The notes beneath the pieces are model-generated. The model was not told where the DNA came from and searched no databases. It worked only from the letters and a program-made list of their open reading frames with translations. A stretch of DNA of 57,714 bases from Methanobacterium sp. UBA410 (GTDB lineage Archaea > Methanobacteriota > Methanobacteria > Methanobacteriales > Methanobacteriaceae). The translations under genes and the position numbers were made by a program. The stretch spans positions 58,489 to 116,202 of the forward strand of contig DAHH01000004.1 of assembly GCA_002498385.1 (NCBI GenBank), in the 5' to 3' direction. Position 1 is the first letter of the stretch; each line of letters opens with the position of its first letter. Of this stretch, positions 9,097-18,018 are shown piece by piece.

Positions 9097-9594
9097 TTAC
9101 TTCTCTCCATAAACTTTTTCAGGCTCAAAAACCTTTTCTTTAACTATTTCCAATTTATACCTTCTGTTTTTTTTGTCAGAATTTGGCGTCACAGGACTTA
9201 TTTCTCTGAAAAAACATGAAAAATAACCTTCGTGGCATGCGGCACCAGTTTGTTTGACTTTGAGAAGAACTGCATCTTTATCACAGTCTGTGAATATTTC
9301 CATAACTTCCTGAACGTGGCCTGAGCTTTCACCCTTGAACCACGGTTTTTGACGGGAAGTACTCCAGTAATGGGCTTTTCCTGTTTCAAGAGTTTTTTGG
9401 AGGGATTCTCTGTTCATGAATGCAACCATGAGAACTTCTGAGCTTTCATGATCCTGTGCAACAGCTATTACAAGGTCTTCACCCTTTACTTTGTGTCTGA
9501 AGTTCAGGTTCAAGGCATCAACGTTCAGATCCCCTTGAATGAGGTTAGTATCCACTTCCTGATTCTTATCTGAATCCATTTGAGGGTTTTTCAT
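9097..9594 (-). CDS. hisI: Phosphoribosyl-AMP cyclohydrolase
   Basis: Catalyses the third step of histidine synthesis, opening the adenine ring of phosphoribosyl-AMP. The metal-binding signature is intact: DCDKDAVLLKVKQ followed by GAACHEGYFSCFF (about 100-128). AFMNRESLQKTLETGKAHYWS and SRQKPWFKGE(S)SGH complete the substrate site. The first ~25 residues (MKNPQMDSDKNQEVDTN) are a polar extension, and the enzyme core starts near NLNFRHKV. Its ATG follows the hisS stop directly (TAAATG) and its stop abuts the next ATG, so translation of the three genes is probably coupled. This is the monofunctional archaeal form without HisE. Confidence 0.95.
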   Translation of the reverse strand: MKNPQMDSDKNQEVDTNLIQGDLNVDALNLNFRHKVKGEDLVIAVAQDHESSEVLMVAFMNRESLQKTLETGKAHYWSTSRQKPWFKGESSGHVQEVMEIFTDCDKDAVLLKVKQTGAACHEGYFSCFFREISPVTPNSDKKNRRYKLEIVKEKVFEPEKVYGEK

Positions 9595-10899
9595 TTAGAT
9601 CATCCCAGTCTGCAGGAGCTTGTTTTTCAGTTCAGCTGCAACATCGTCCACATCAACCATTTCCTGTGCCCCTGTTTTCATGTTTTTAACTGTTACCTTT
9701 CCATCTTTAAGGTCCCTTGCACCCACAAGGATAACGTAGCTTGTACCGAGGTTATCTGCATGTGACAGCACCTTTTTAAGCTTTCTTCCTGTGAGGTCAA
9801 CATCGGTTGAAATCCCAACCTTTCTCAGTTTCTGGGCTATTTCAAATGCCTTTAATTTTGTATCCTCTTTTATGGGGGCTACAAATACATCCACAGTTTT
9901 AGCAACTGGTATTTTTGCTTTTTGTTTTTTAAGGGCTTCCATAACCCTGTCAAATCCAAATGCGAAGCCGGTTGATTCAACTTTTTCACCGCCAAATACC
10001 TGTATTAAATTATAGGTTCCCCCACCACTTATCTGTTTTTGTGCACCCAGACCATGGACGTAGATTTCAAATACAGTTCCTGTGTAGTAATCCAGACCCC
10101 GGGCAATACCCAGATTTATGATGTAGTCGGAAAAACCAAAGGCTTCAAGAGATTTAAGAAGTTCTTCAAGTTCTTTCAAAGCTTTATAAGCATTTTCATT
10201 GTCTTTTATTAGTTCCTCAACATCAGACAGTATTTCCCTGTGTCCCACCATGTCTATGAGTTTTAAGAGGATGTTCCTTGATTTTGAACCGATCTGAAGG
10301 TCTTTAAGCAGACTTTTAAGTCCTTCAACATCTCTTTTATCTATTAAGCCCATTACCTGGTCCTGTTTTTCTCCGAAGACTCCTTCATCTGCAAGTATGC
10401 TTCGCAGTATTCCAAGGTTTCCTATATGGATCTCACAGTCATCCAGTCCCAGTTCTTCAACACAGTGAGCTGCCATTGCTATAATTTCGGCTTCTGAGCC
10501 TGGAGATTTAGCTCCTACAAGTTCACATCCAAACTGCCAGAACTGTCTGAATCTGCCTGCCTGCGGCCTTTCATACCTGAAACAACTCCCAAAGTAGTAC
10601 ATTTTAATTGGTTTTGGGCTTTTTTGCAGTTCATTTAGATAAAGTCTTGCAACAGGTGCTGTAAGCTCAGGTCTAAGTGCTAAATTTCGTCCTCCTTTGT
10701 CTTGGAAGTGGTAAATTTGTTCTTTAATTCCCTCACCAGATTTTGTGGTGAAAAGGGATAGCTCCTCAAATATTGGCGTTTTTATCTCGCTGTAACCGTA
10801 AATTTCAAATATTCTTCTTAAAACGTTTTCAACATATTTCCTTTCTTTCATTTCTTTAAAAAGAAAATCACGAGTTCCTCTAGGTCTTTGTATTTCCAT
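9595..10899 (-). CDS. hisS: Histidyl-tRNA synthetase
   Basis: Class II synthetase charging tRNA-His. The 434-residue protein has motif 1 near PIFEE, motif 2 FRYERPQAGRFRQFWQFG (about 107-124), and the histidine-specific RGLDYYTGTVFEIY (about 268-281). The C-terminal anticodon-binding domain includes DVFVAPI and VILVGARDLKDG. MEIQRPRGTRDFL is the standard archaeal start. It heads the operon with hisI and the PIN/KH protein. HisZ (the ATP-PRT regulator) is excluded by the intact tRNA-binding C-domain. Confidence 0.96.
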   Translation of the reverse strand: MEIQRPRGTRDFLFKEMKERKYVENVLRRIFEIYGYSEIKTPIFEELSLFTTKSGEGIKEQIYHFQDKGGRNLALRPELTAPVARLYLNELQKSPKPIKMYYFGSCFRYERPQAGRFRQFWQFGCELVGAKSPGSEAEIIAMAAHCVEELGLDDCEIHIGNLGILRSILADEGVFGEKQDQVMGLIDKRDVEGLKSLLKDLQIGSKSRNILLKLIDMVGHREILSDVEELIKDNENAYKALKELEELLKSLEAFGFSDYIINLGIARGLDYYTGTVFEIYVHGLGAQKQISGGGTYNLIQVFGGEKVESTGFAFGFDRVMEALKKQKAKIPVAKTVDVFVAPIKEDTKLKAFEIAQKLRKVGISTDVDLTGRKLKKVLSHADNLGTSYVILVGARDLKDGKVTVKNMKTGAQEMVDVDDVAAELKNKLLQTGMI

Positions 10900-11304
10900 T
10901 GAATTCTCCTACCTTCAAAAATGCGATGAACATATTTTCTGTGCTTGATTTTGTTTTTCGGGAAAGAGCCATTTAACATGGTTTGGAGATCTTCAAAAAA
11001 ACAAAAGAATTGCACTGCATTTTATTCACTGTTTAAATCTTTTACTTTACTTTTATTAAACTTTAAAATATTTAACTAGAATTGTATTTTAATAAATTTA
11101 TTTCAAACTTAATAGGATCTAAAGGGAAATCCAGCAAGTGTATTCCTAATTAATATCCTTTATTTAATTATTCAATTTGCTTGATTTTAACAAATTTTAA
11201 CTGGTTTTATTTAATTTAATCAAATTCAAGCAATATAAACAAAATTCAAGATTAAGCAATAAAGTTAAATCTTTCGGTGTGTTTGTAGCAGATTAAACCA
11301 TCAC
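10900..11304. other. Spacer upstream of hisS
   Basis: 405 bp with no ORF. The hisS promoter is expected near 10940-11000 on the minus strand but no TATA element stands out. The middle (11030-11260) consists of TTTAAATTT/AATTCAAG-type words. A short patch at 10955-10990 is less AT-rich. Nothing else seen. Confidence 0.4.
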
Positions 11305-11967
11305 TTAATCATAGTACTTCAGGTATTCTCCAAGCATCTTGGGGAATGATTTTGCACTTAAAAACCTTAAACCCAACCTTTCTGCCCATACTCGGATTCC
11401 TTCATCTGCAGCCACAACCCCTGCGCCAAGCTCCTTAGCCAGAAGAAGCACATCAAGATCTGGGGCGCTGTCAAGGGTTCCCTTACGCAGTGCAGCCCTG
11501 TAACGTTTTCGAAAGTCCGTTATGTACTTACCGATAACTTCAACCTCAATGCTGGTTTTCTTTTTACCCCGGGATATCATAACCATTGATTCCACTGCTG
11601 CCTCCCATACTGCGCTTTCAGAAATTCTCATACCCTTGTTCATACGTTCGCGCATGTCCCGAACGTATTCATAAAATATCTGGGATGGTATTTTGGTATC
11701 ATAACGATTGGGGGTTTTTTTAACGATCCATGTTTCCGCTTTGACCATGGTACTTTTAGGGCATTCGTATCTGGCCATGTAATCCAAAAACTCTTTGTAG
11801 GTGATTGGAGGCATGTGACAACTTATGTTGAGCTTTATTCTGGACCTTGCAATCAGGTCGAGCAGAACATCCACGGTTTTGTTCAGTTCTCCATCTCCAA
11901 ATTCATCGCGGAGCTGATTGTCTGTAAAAGCTGTTGTATCAAGTACAAATCTCTGTTTTGCAATCAA
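11305..11967 (-). CDS. RNA-free ribonuclease P homologue (HARP family, UPF0278)
   Basis: A 220-residue PIN-like protein of the HARP family (homologue of Aquifex RNase P), formerly UPF0278 / 'RNA ligase partner'. The N-terminal FVLDTTAFTD carries the first conserved Asp. The C-terminal APDLDVLLLAKELGAGVV and AADEGIRVWAERLG supply the remaining acidic PIN residues. The central helical arm (ARSRIKLNISCHMPP to RKRYRAALRKG) is the family's spike domain. HARPs cleave the 5' leader of pre-tRNA in vitro; in archaea that also have RNA-based RNase P their cellular role is unclear. Start is TTG at 11967 with GAGGTGTGA upstream. Single gene; the IS remnant lies downstream. Confidence 0.87.
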   Translation of the reverse strand: MIAKQRFVLDTTAFTDNQLRDEFGDGELNKTVDVLLDLIARSRIKLNISCHMPPITYKEFLDYMARYECPKSTMVKAETWIVKKTPNRYDTKIPSQIFYEYVRDMRERMNKGMRISESAVWEAAVESMVMISRGKKKTSIEVEVIGKYITDFRKRYRAALRKGTLDSAPDLDVLLLAKELGAGVVAADEGIRVWAERLGLRFLSAKSFPKMLGEYLKYYD

Positions 11968-12111
11968 GTCTCACACCTCGCTCCTGTTAAATTGATTAAT
12001 CTGAATCAACCTACCAGAAGGCATGCTGAAAGCTGGGATTTAAATCATCATCCAGTAACTTACCTTTTTTCTCATCTCTTAATTTCTAAACAGATTAATA
12101 TAAAATGTTGC

Positions 12112-12119
12112 ATTACATA
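12112..12119. repeat. Target-site duplication, left copy (ATTACATA)
   Basis: The octamer ATTACATA directly abuts the left inverted end (GGC..) of the IS remnant and recurs at 13070-13077 directly after the right end. The identity extends to 10 bp (CATTACATAG) because the flanking bases coincide with the outer bases of the element. Confidence 0.75.
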
Positions 12120-12976
12120 GGCTTTGTCAGAAAGTTGGGGGGTTGGTTGTTAAAGAGCTTTTTCTGGTTTTGAATCTCTTTTCTGATGTTTATTCGTGAT
12201 GTTACGCCTGTTTTGATCTTCATTAACCTCTTAACACTTTTGGGGAAGGTTTTTTGGAAGGTATTCTCTATTTTATTTGAGGTTCGTTCAATATTTTCAT
12301 CTTCTAAGAATGCAAAGAAGGTTTTAAAGTAAGGCATCACAGAATTGTGGATAATTGATTGAATAACCTCTGAATATTCGTTAATTTTATTTAAAATTTC
12401 GTTTAATTTGTTTTTTTTTAGCATTTTTAAATGACTCACTCTGAAATAAACTGAATAATTCTAGTTTTTCTCTCCATGTTTTCTTGTTTCTTCTTTATTT
12501 GGTTTATTTTCTTGGATTATATTTGTTTAAATCATTGGTTATGGCGATTTTTGTTTTTTTTATTTCCTGTATTTTTTTGCTCTAAAAACTCTTGTATGTT
12601 CTTAGAATTTTCTCTCGAGTATATTTATAATCAGCAGCAATGATATTCTGTTTTGCTGTCGAATGATGTGAATCTATAAATTTCATATGCCTTTGATTTT
12701 AATCGGCTCAACATCAAAAATGCAATAACCCGAATAACGGCTTTCAAAGTCATTGTTATCATTTTTATATTCATAGTATTCCAGTTTTTCAAATTGTTCG
12801 TTGTGAAATATTGACTCCTTTGTCTTTTGACAAACCTTCACAAAAAAATAGGAAAATTTATAACCCCGATCAAACAAACCACTAACTGGAACATGTGTTT
12901 TTCTTTTTAGCATACAAAATACTGTGCTCCACCCTATTATAAAAGTTTTCAGGTTTCCATTCCAAAAAATAATCAT
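12113..12976 (-). pseudogene. Transposase pseudogene, several frameshifts and stops
   Basis: Read 5' to 3' on the minus strand. The first open piece (12976 to 12683) ends with YSGYCIFDVEPIKIKG, which resembles the first catalytic Asp region of archaeal DDE transposases (YDEQ-type). After a frame change come YRFTSFDSK and, beyond stops, SRENSKNIQEFLEQ. The last open piece (12439 to 12113) has RTSNKIENTFQKTFPKS and KRLMKIKTGVTSRI, which resembles the C-terminal region with the catalytic Glu. Its stop codon is completed inside the flanking target duplication. The order of motifs is right for one ~300-residue transposase; decay is clear. I recognised the family by pattern, not by search. Confidence 0.7.
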
Positions 12977-13069
12977 TTTTAACTGGAATAAAAAAAATTA
13001 TTTTATCAAAACAACAATCTCAAATCAAAACAACAAATTTTCAAAAACTCCCAAGTTTTTAACAGTGCC
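12120..13069 (-). mobile_element. Decayed ~950-bp insertion sequence (IS6-like features)
   Basis: The element is bounded by imperfect inverted ends. The left end reads GGCTTTGTCAGAAAGTTGGG and the reverse complement of the right end reads GGCACTGTTAAAAACTTGGG. Over the first 25 positions 18 match. An 8-bp direct repeat, ATTACATA, flanks it on both sides. Inside, on the minus strand, are pieces of one DDE-type transposase in different frames interrupted by stops. A 950-bp length, 8-bp duplication and ends starting GGC..TGT fit the IS6 family or close archaeal relatives. The family name is inference. No intact transposase remains, so it is not autonomous. Confidence 0.8.
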
Positions 13070-13077
13070 ATTACATA
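13070..13077. repeat. Target-site duplication, right copy (ATTACATA)
   Basis: Second copy of the 8-bp direct repeat flanking the IS remnant, immediately after the right inverted end (..CAGTGCC). A further ACATTACATA occurs at about 13081-13090, which slightly weakens the uniqueness of the match. Confidence 0.7.
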
Positions 13078-13279
13078 GAAACATTACATAAAAATATTAA
13101 GGCATCCTTGAAGTTGAGATTACGAAGTTGAAATCTTGATTGGGCTTTGATCTTTGTTTAAAACATGGACTTTGGAACTGATGAAAAATATAAAATAAAG
13201 TACTTTTAACAATCCATACCAAAAAACAATTCTTACTAAAAAGTAATAACTAAAAACTATAAAAAAGAAGGAATCACAG

Positions 13280-14134
13280 ATGATAACAGGTAAAACAGGT
13301 GTTTTTGGGATAATTGGTGATCCTGTGGAGCACAGTTTGTCTCCACTGATGCACAATGTAGCATTCAAGAAACTGGGTCTTGACAATGTTTACGTGCCAT
13401 TCCACGTGAAGAAATCTGATCTTCAATCTGCATTGATGGGAGCAGAATCCATGGGGGTAAAAGGATTGAACGTGACCATTCCTCATAAAACAGCAGTTAT
13501 AAAATATTTGGATGCTGTTGATCCTGCTGCAGAGCTTATAGGGGCTGTAAACACGATAAAATTTGATGAAAATGGGAGTGAAGGTTACAACACAGATGGA
13601 ATGGGTGCTGTAAAGGCCATTGAAGAGGTTACAAGTGTTAAAAATAAAAAAGTTGTAATTCTCGGCGCAGGAGGAGCTGCAAGGGCAGTTTCATTCCAGA
13701 TACTGTTGGAAGGGGCTGGAAGTGTTTCAATTGCAAACAGAACCCCTGATAAGGCGGTTAAACTTAGAAAAGATTTGAGGGAAAAACTGGGGGCAGATGC
13801 AAAGGCCTTGGATCTTGGCTTTGATCTTGAAGAGGAACTTGAAAATGCAGACATCCTTGTAAACACAACTCCAATTGGAATGTATCCCAATGTAAACCAG
13901 AAACCATTGGTTACAGAGGACATGATGCATGCGGGCCTTGTTGTAAATGACGTAGTTTACAATCCCCTGAAAACAGGTCTGCTCAAAGAAGCTGAAAAGG
14001 CCGGTGCAGAGGGAATATCAGGTGCCAAAATGCTTGTCTATCAGGGGGTTGAGGCCTTCAAAATATGGACAGGGATTGAACCGCCTGCGGACATCTTTGA
14101 AGATGCCCTGATGGAAGAGTTGAAGAAATTGTAA
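13280..14134 (+). CDS. aroE: Shikimate dehydrogenase
   Basis: NADP-dependent reduction of 3-dehydroshikimate to shikimate. The 284-residue protein has the substrate loop GDPVEHSLSP (13-22), the catalytic Lys70 in NVTIPHK and its partner Asp106 in YNTDG. The Rossmann loop is VILGAGGAARAV (126-137), followed by NRT. Near the C-terminus KMLVYQGVEAFKIWTG is typical. A GAAGGAATCAC stretch precedes the ATG. It is one of two shikimate-pathway genes in the window (aroD at 20308), but they are 6 kb apart and not in one operon. The IS remnant ends 200 bp upstream, so the aroE promoter (13100-13270) may be shaped by that insertion. Confidence 0.96.
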   Translation: MITGKTGVFGIIGDPVEHSLSPLMHNVAFKKLGLDNVYVPFHVKKSDLQSALMGAESMGVKGLNVTIPHKTAVIKYLDAVDPAAELIGAVNTIKFDENGSEGYNTDGMGAVKAIEEVTSVKNKKVVILGAGGAARAVSFQILLEGAGSVSIANRTPDKAVKLRKDLREKLGADAKALDLGFDLEEELENADILVNTTPIGMYPNVNQKPLVTEDMMHAGLVVNDVVYNPLKTGLLKEAEKAGAEGISGAKMLVYQGVEAFKIWTGIEPPADIFEDALMEELKKL

Positions 14135-14268
14135 ACATTTAAACTTCAGGTGTAAGTTCACAAGCGTTTAAATTTTAAATGTAAATTCAAGTTTAAAAAT
14201 TCAGGTTTTAAATCTAAATCCAAGTTCAACACTTTAATTGGAGTTAATGAAACATGAGGGGATACAAA

Positions 14269-15153
14269 ATGAATGAAATTCCTAAAATGGATGAAATACC
14301 AGTAACTGACAACCATATACACGTGGACCCTGTACATGGTGAGGGACCTGTTGCAGTGGCCAACAAGTTCCACAGGTCCGGAGGCAAGGTCATGATAATT
14401 CCCAACAAGCCCACATGGACAGTTGAAGGCCCATGCAATTTTAAAGAAGCCATGGAACTGGGAATAAAATACGTGGATGAAATAAACAAGAATACCGAGG
14501 TTAAAGCCTTTTCAGTTCTTGGAGCACACCCTGCAGAGCTTACAAGGAGGGTTGAAGCCGGTTTAAGTCTTCAGGAAGCAGAACTACTGATGAGGGATGC
14601 CTTTGAAACTGCACAAAAGTTCGTAGTGGAAGGTAAAGCCATTGGAATCGGTGAAATTGGAAGGCCACACTATGAAGTTTCCTCAGAGGAGCTTGAAGTC
14701 CATAACAGGCTGATCCTGTATGCAATGGAACTTGCAGCGGATGCGGACTGTGCTGTGCAGCTCCACACAGAAACTTCCGGGCCTGAACAGTTTCTAGAAT
14801 TTGCAAAAATGGCAGATAAAGCAGGACTTAAAAGAAGTAGGGTCATAAAACATTTTTCAGGCCCCTTTGTCCTTGAAGAGGAGAACCACGGCCTTTTAAA
14901 TTCACTCATATCAACCAGGGAGGTTCTGGGGGAAGGACTTGAAAAACTGAAGGCTTCAGGGAAAAAAATAGATTTTTTAATGGAAACTGATTACATGGAT
15001 GATTTAACAAGGCCTGGAGCCGTGTTAGGCCCCAGAACAGTTCCAAGACGGACAAAAGAACTTCTTGAAAAGGGTTTGATCACAGAGGAGGATGCCTACC
15101 GGATCCACATTGAAAATGTGGAGCGCACCTACGGTATCGACCTTGAAATGTGA
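14269..15153 (+). CDS. TatD-related metal-dependent hydrolase
   Basis: A 294-residue amidohydrolase-fold protein of the TatD-related archaeal group. Metal ligands are visible: TDNHIHVDP near the start, a Glu in IGIGEIGRPHY, a His in CAVQLHTETSG, VIKHFSG, and an Asp in FLMETDYMDD. The extra insertions relative to bacterial TatD (RRTKELLEKGLITEED) match a methanogen-specific subfamily. The frame is open from 14254, but TGAGGGG at 14255-14260 places the start at ATG 14269. It lies 135 bp after aroE. The substrate is unknown; TatD proteins are nucleases or hydrolases of small substrates. Confidence 0.8.
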   Translation: MNEIPKMDEIPVTDNHIHVDPVHGEGPVAVANKFHRSGGKVMIIPNKPTWTVEGPCNFKEAMELGIKYVDEINKNTEVKAFSVLGAHPAELTRRVEAGLSLQEAELLMRDAFETAQKFVVEGKAIGIGEIGRPHYEVSSEELEVHNRLILYAMELAADADCAVQLHTETSGPEQFLEFAKMADKAGLKRSRVIKHFSGPFVLEEENHGLLNSLISTREVLGEGLEKLKASGKKIDFLMETDYMDDLTRPGAVLGPRTVPRRTKELLEKGLITEEDAYRIHIENVERTYGIDLEM

Positions 15154-15215
15154 TTCTTTTTTTGCTGTTCTTTTTAACTCTTTTTCTTCCTTTATTTCTT
15201 CTTGTTACTCTGTTA
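15154..15215 (+). terminator. Multiple oligo-T runs after the TatD-like gene
   Basis: The stop is followed by TTCTTTTTTTGCTG, then TTCTTTTTAAC, then TCTTTTTCTTCC and further T runs within 60 bp. Repeated T clusters without a hairpin are typical of archaeal intrinsic termination. The convergent gene at 15298-15873 ends just beyond. Confidence 0.6.
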
Positions 15216-15297
15216 TATTGTTTATTTTAGTTAGTGACGTCTCATAGCATCATTTAATTATTTCTGTTTAATTATTTCTGTTAATGTCTTCATTTGA

Positions 15298-15873
15298 TCA
15301 ATGTCCACCAATAAGGAAGCTGACCACACTGATAAGAACTCCTATACACACAATTTCAGCACTTGTCTTTAAAAGGCTTCCCTTTGACACTTTACCCAGA
15401 TACACACCTAAAATTGTTAGGGCTGTGAAACAGAGCACGACTGTGGTTAACAGGGCATTTAATCTGCTTTGAATCAGTAAAAACGGTAGAACAGGCACAA
15501 ATGAGCCTATAAAACTTGAGAATCCATGGGTGAACATGCTCATGTAAACCCTTCTCTTGGCTGCTTTGTGAATAACCGTATCGTCAAGGGATCCTTCACC
15601 TAAAACCATTTTATGTTCAAGTTCTCTCATTGTACGGGATTCTTCTGCCCTTTCACCTATAAAGGATCCAAATGCATTGGACATTGAAATTGCTATGCCT
15701 CCACTGAGGCCTGTTAATCCTATGACGTAGTTAGGTGTTTGCAGTCCTCCTGCACCCGCCACCCCACTTGCAGCAAGGGTCACGCCCATAACTGCAAGAA
15801 TACCGTCTAAGCTTCCGAGAGCCACATAACGGCTCATTTTAAAGTATTCCTGAATAAATTCATGTATGTTCAT
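15298..15873 (-). CDS. VIT/CCC1-type membrane protein (TIGR00267-like)
   Basis: A 191-residue integral membrane protein with about five hydrophobic helices. The N-terminal SRYVALGSLDGILAVMGVTL resembles the first helix of vacuolar iron transporter (VIT1/CCC1) proteins, where an Asp lines the metal path. The polar loop GERAEESRTMRELEHKMVLG matches the cytosolic metal-binding insertion, here short. Archaeal members are annotated as TIGR00267 family; Fe or Mn transport is inferred from the superfamily. It converges with the TatD-like gene and is probably monocistronic. Confidence 0.8.
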   Translation of the reverse strand: MNIHEFIQEYFKMSRYVALGSLDGILAVMGVTLAASGVAGAGGLQTPNYVIGLTGLSGGIAISMSNAFGSFIGERAEESRTMRELEHKMVLGEGSLDDTVIHKAAKRRVYMSMFTHGFSSFIGSFVPVLPFLLIQSRLNALLTTVVLCFTALTILGVYLGKVSKGSLLKTSAEIVCIGVLISVVSFLIGGH

Positions 15874-16118
15874 TTAATTGTTATCTCCAATTATTTTTAA
15901 AAATCAGATCAATGATCTTAGATCAACCTACCTTAATAATCAACCCATTAAATTTATATCCATATGGAACTTCGAAATTTTAAAACTTCGAAATTTTATA
16001 TCTTGATCTACTGTTTTGTAATCTTGAAAAAAAGTAATTAAAACTGCAAAATAAAAAAAAGTTAACTTTATAGGAAAACTTTACAGAAATTTATAAAAAT
16101 TTATAAAAAAACCAATTT

Positions 16119-17327
16119 TTAGCCCCTTCCAAGCTCTTTATGAGCCCTTGCAAGGTGTCCTGCAGCCAGTGCACCCATGAGTGATAGTTCGCCTGCAAGG
16201 ACAGTTCCTGCAATGATCTCAGCAAACTTGGAAACCTTGCCGCTGCCTGAAACATCCAGGATCTCAAGGCATTCTCTGGCAGTTTCAAGCCTTGTACCTC
16301 CACCAACGGTTGCAATCGGCACATCAGGCAGTGTCACTGAGAAGTAGAGGTCTCCATCCACCTCTTCAGCTGTGGTTATCCCAAGGCTTCCCTCAACAAC
16401 GTGTGCTGTGTCTTGGCCTGTTGCAAGGAATAATGCAGCTATCATATTTGCATAGTGGGCGTTGAAACCCATGCTTCCTGCAACAGCTGATCCAACAAGA
16501 TTCTTCGCAGTGTTAACCTCTAAAATTGCTTCAGGTGTCGTTTTAAGTTTTTTGGAAACGATTTCTTCAGGCACAATAACCTCTGCAACCACGCTTTTTC
16601 CACGGCCTTCTATGAGGTTTAAACTGGACGGTTTCTTGTCAACGCAGAGGTTACCGCTTAGAGCAATTACATGAGCCCCTGTTTTATGACTTAAAAGGGT
16701 TAAAGCTGCTTCTGTTGCTATTGTTACCATGTTCATTCCCATGCTATCCCCTGTTGCGAAAACGAACCTTGGATAAATGTACCTTCCAACCACAACAACC
16801 GGATCGATTTTCAAAAGCTTTCCATGCCTTGTTGTTACTTCTGCAGCTTTTTTAAGTTCTATGAAATTTTTTTCAATCCACTCTTTAACCTTTAAAGCTT
16901 CAGATACAGATTTTGCTTTTATAGCTGGTGCCCTTGTCATCTTATCCCCAATTATCCTGACGTTTGCACCGCCTGATGCTTTTATAGCAGAACAGCCCCT
17001 GTTTACAGATGCAAGAAGTGCACCCTCTGATGTGGCCAGAGGCACGTAGAAATCGCCTTCTGCATGTTGTCCATTGATTTTTAGGGGCCCTACTAAACCT
17101 ACGGGTATTTGCACGGTTCCTATAGGATTTTCTATGTTCCTTTTCATGGCTTCTTCCATGTTGAGTGAGTACCTTGATATATGTTTCAGTTTCGTTCCAG
17201 ATATTTTCTCTGCGAACTTTCTTCTTATATTAAGAGCTTCACCAACATTCTTGGTGTACTTATCAATTTCGTGGAGTTTCATCTCTCCATTTAAAAGTTT
17301 AGTTACAATTTCGTTTTCTTCTGCCAT
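16119..17327 (-). CDS. hmgA: Hydroxymethylglutaryl-CoA reductase (NADPH), class I
   Basis: Makes mevalonate for isoprenoid membrane lipids, an essential archaeal step. The 402-residue protein is the soluble class I catalytic domain. It contains ENPIGTVQIPVGLVGPL, the catalytic Glu in ATSEGALLASVNRGC, TGDSMGMNMV for cofactor binding, the Asp-containing GQD in FLATGQDTAHVVEG, and the C-terminal catalytic His in AAGHLARAHKELG. A GTG three codons upstream (17336) is in frame, and the choice between them is open because neither has a strong ribosome site. It stands alone after a long spacer. Confidence 0.95.
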   Translation of the reverse strand: MAEENEIVTKLLNGEMKLHEIDKYTKNVGEALNIRRKFAEKISGTKLKHISRYSLNMEEAMKRNIENPIGTVQIPVGLVGPLKINGQHAEGDFYVPLATSEGALLASVNRGCSAIKASGGANVRIIGDKMTRAPAIKAKSVSEALKVKEWIEKNFIELKKAAEVTTRHGKLLKIDPVVVVGRYIYPRFVFATGDSMGMNMVTIATEAALTLLSHKTGAHVIALSGNLCVDKKPSSLNLIEGRGKSVVAEVIVPEEIVSKKLKTTPEAILEVNTAKNLVGSAVAGSMGFNAHYANMIAALFLATGQDTAHVVEGSLGITTAEEVDGDLYFSVTLPDVPIATVGGGTRLETARECLEILDVSGSGKVSKFAEIIAGTVLAGELSLMGALAAGHLARAHKELGRG

Positions 17328-18018
17328 GGTTCTCACAAAACCTTTTTTTGGATACTGACATCTGTTTCAACTTTAATTTAGATTTTTGCTGGATTTAAAT
17401 AGTATACATTTTAATTCAAGCGCCTAACATTGATTTGAATTAGAGTCATCTAAAATAAAATTATCTGAAATTTACTAAAACTTCTTTAGTAAAACCTCAC
17501 CATATATTATCTGTTTAACTTTATTTATTATTTGTCTCGGTTAATTGTTCTTCTGCCCTTTGACATTTAAAGGTTTTTATTATCTTTAATCACCAGATTG
17601 GAGAAAAAATAATACTTCAAGCTCTTGAGCAAGATTTCATAGGTTTAAAGAAAGTCATGAAAAGATGATCTTGGATTTTCAATTTGACCACGCAAGATAA
17701 AACATATTCACATCTAATTTTAAAACACATTTAGATAGTTTTAAAAAACTTTGAGAAAGTTTTAGATCTAATTTCTAATTTTTTAAGTTCTAATTTTTTA
17801 GATTAAGTCCCAATTAAAAAAATTTTAAAGTACTTAAAACTGGTTCAAACATAATAAAGCAAAAAAATGGAGGTTTTTAGGTGTTTTTCATTGAAAATTT
17901 TTTTTTTGATTACAGCTCTTTTGATTACAAATCTTTGATACTCATAAAATTTTTTGATACTCATAAAATTTCATACCAGATAGAACGTACCAAATGAAAC
18001 TTTTTTTGAGTCAAACAT
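17328..18018. other. Spacer between hmgA and sucD
   Basis: Nearly 700 bp without a gene. On the minus strand ACTATTTAAATCC at about 17396-17408 is a possible TATA element for hmgA. Near 17910-17975 the words TTTTGATTACA and TTGATACTCATAAAATTT are each doubled. A-runs (17869-17905 etc.) would act as T-runs downstream of sucD. No RNA gene seen. Confidence 0.45.

Noticed and set aside
12005..12055. Possible C/D-box sRNA downstream of the HARP gene, on the minus strand
   Set aside because: An ATGATGA box is present, but no CUGA box lies at the right distance and the flanks do not pair well.
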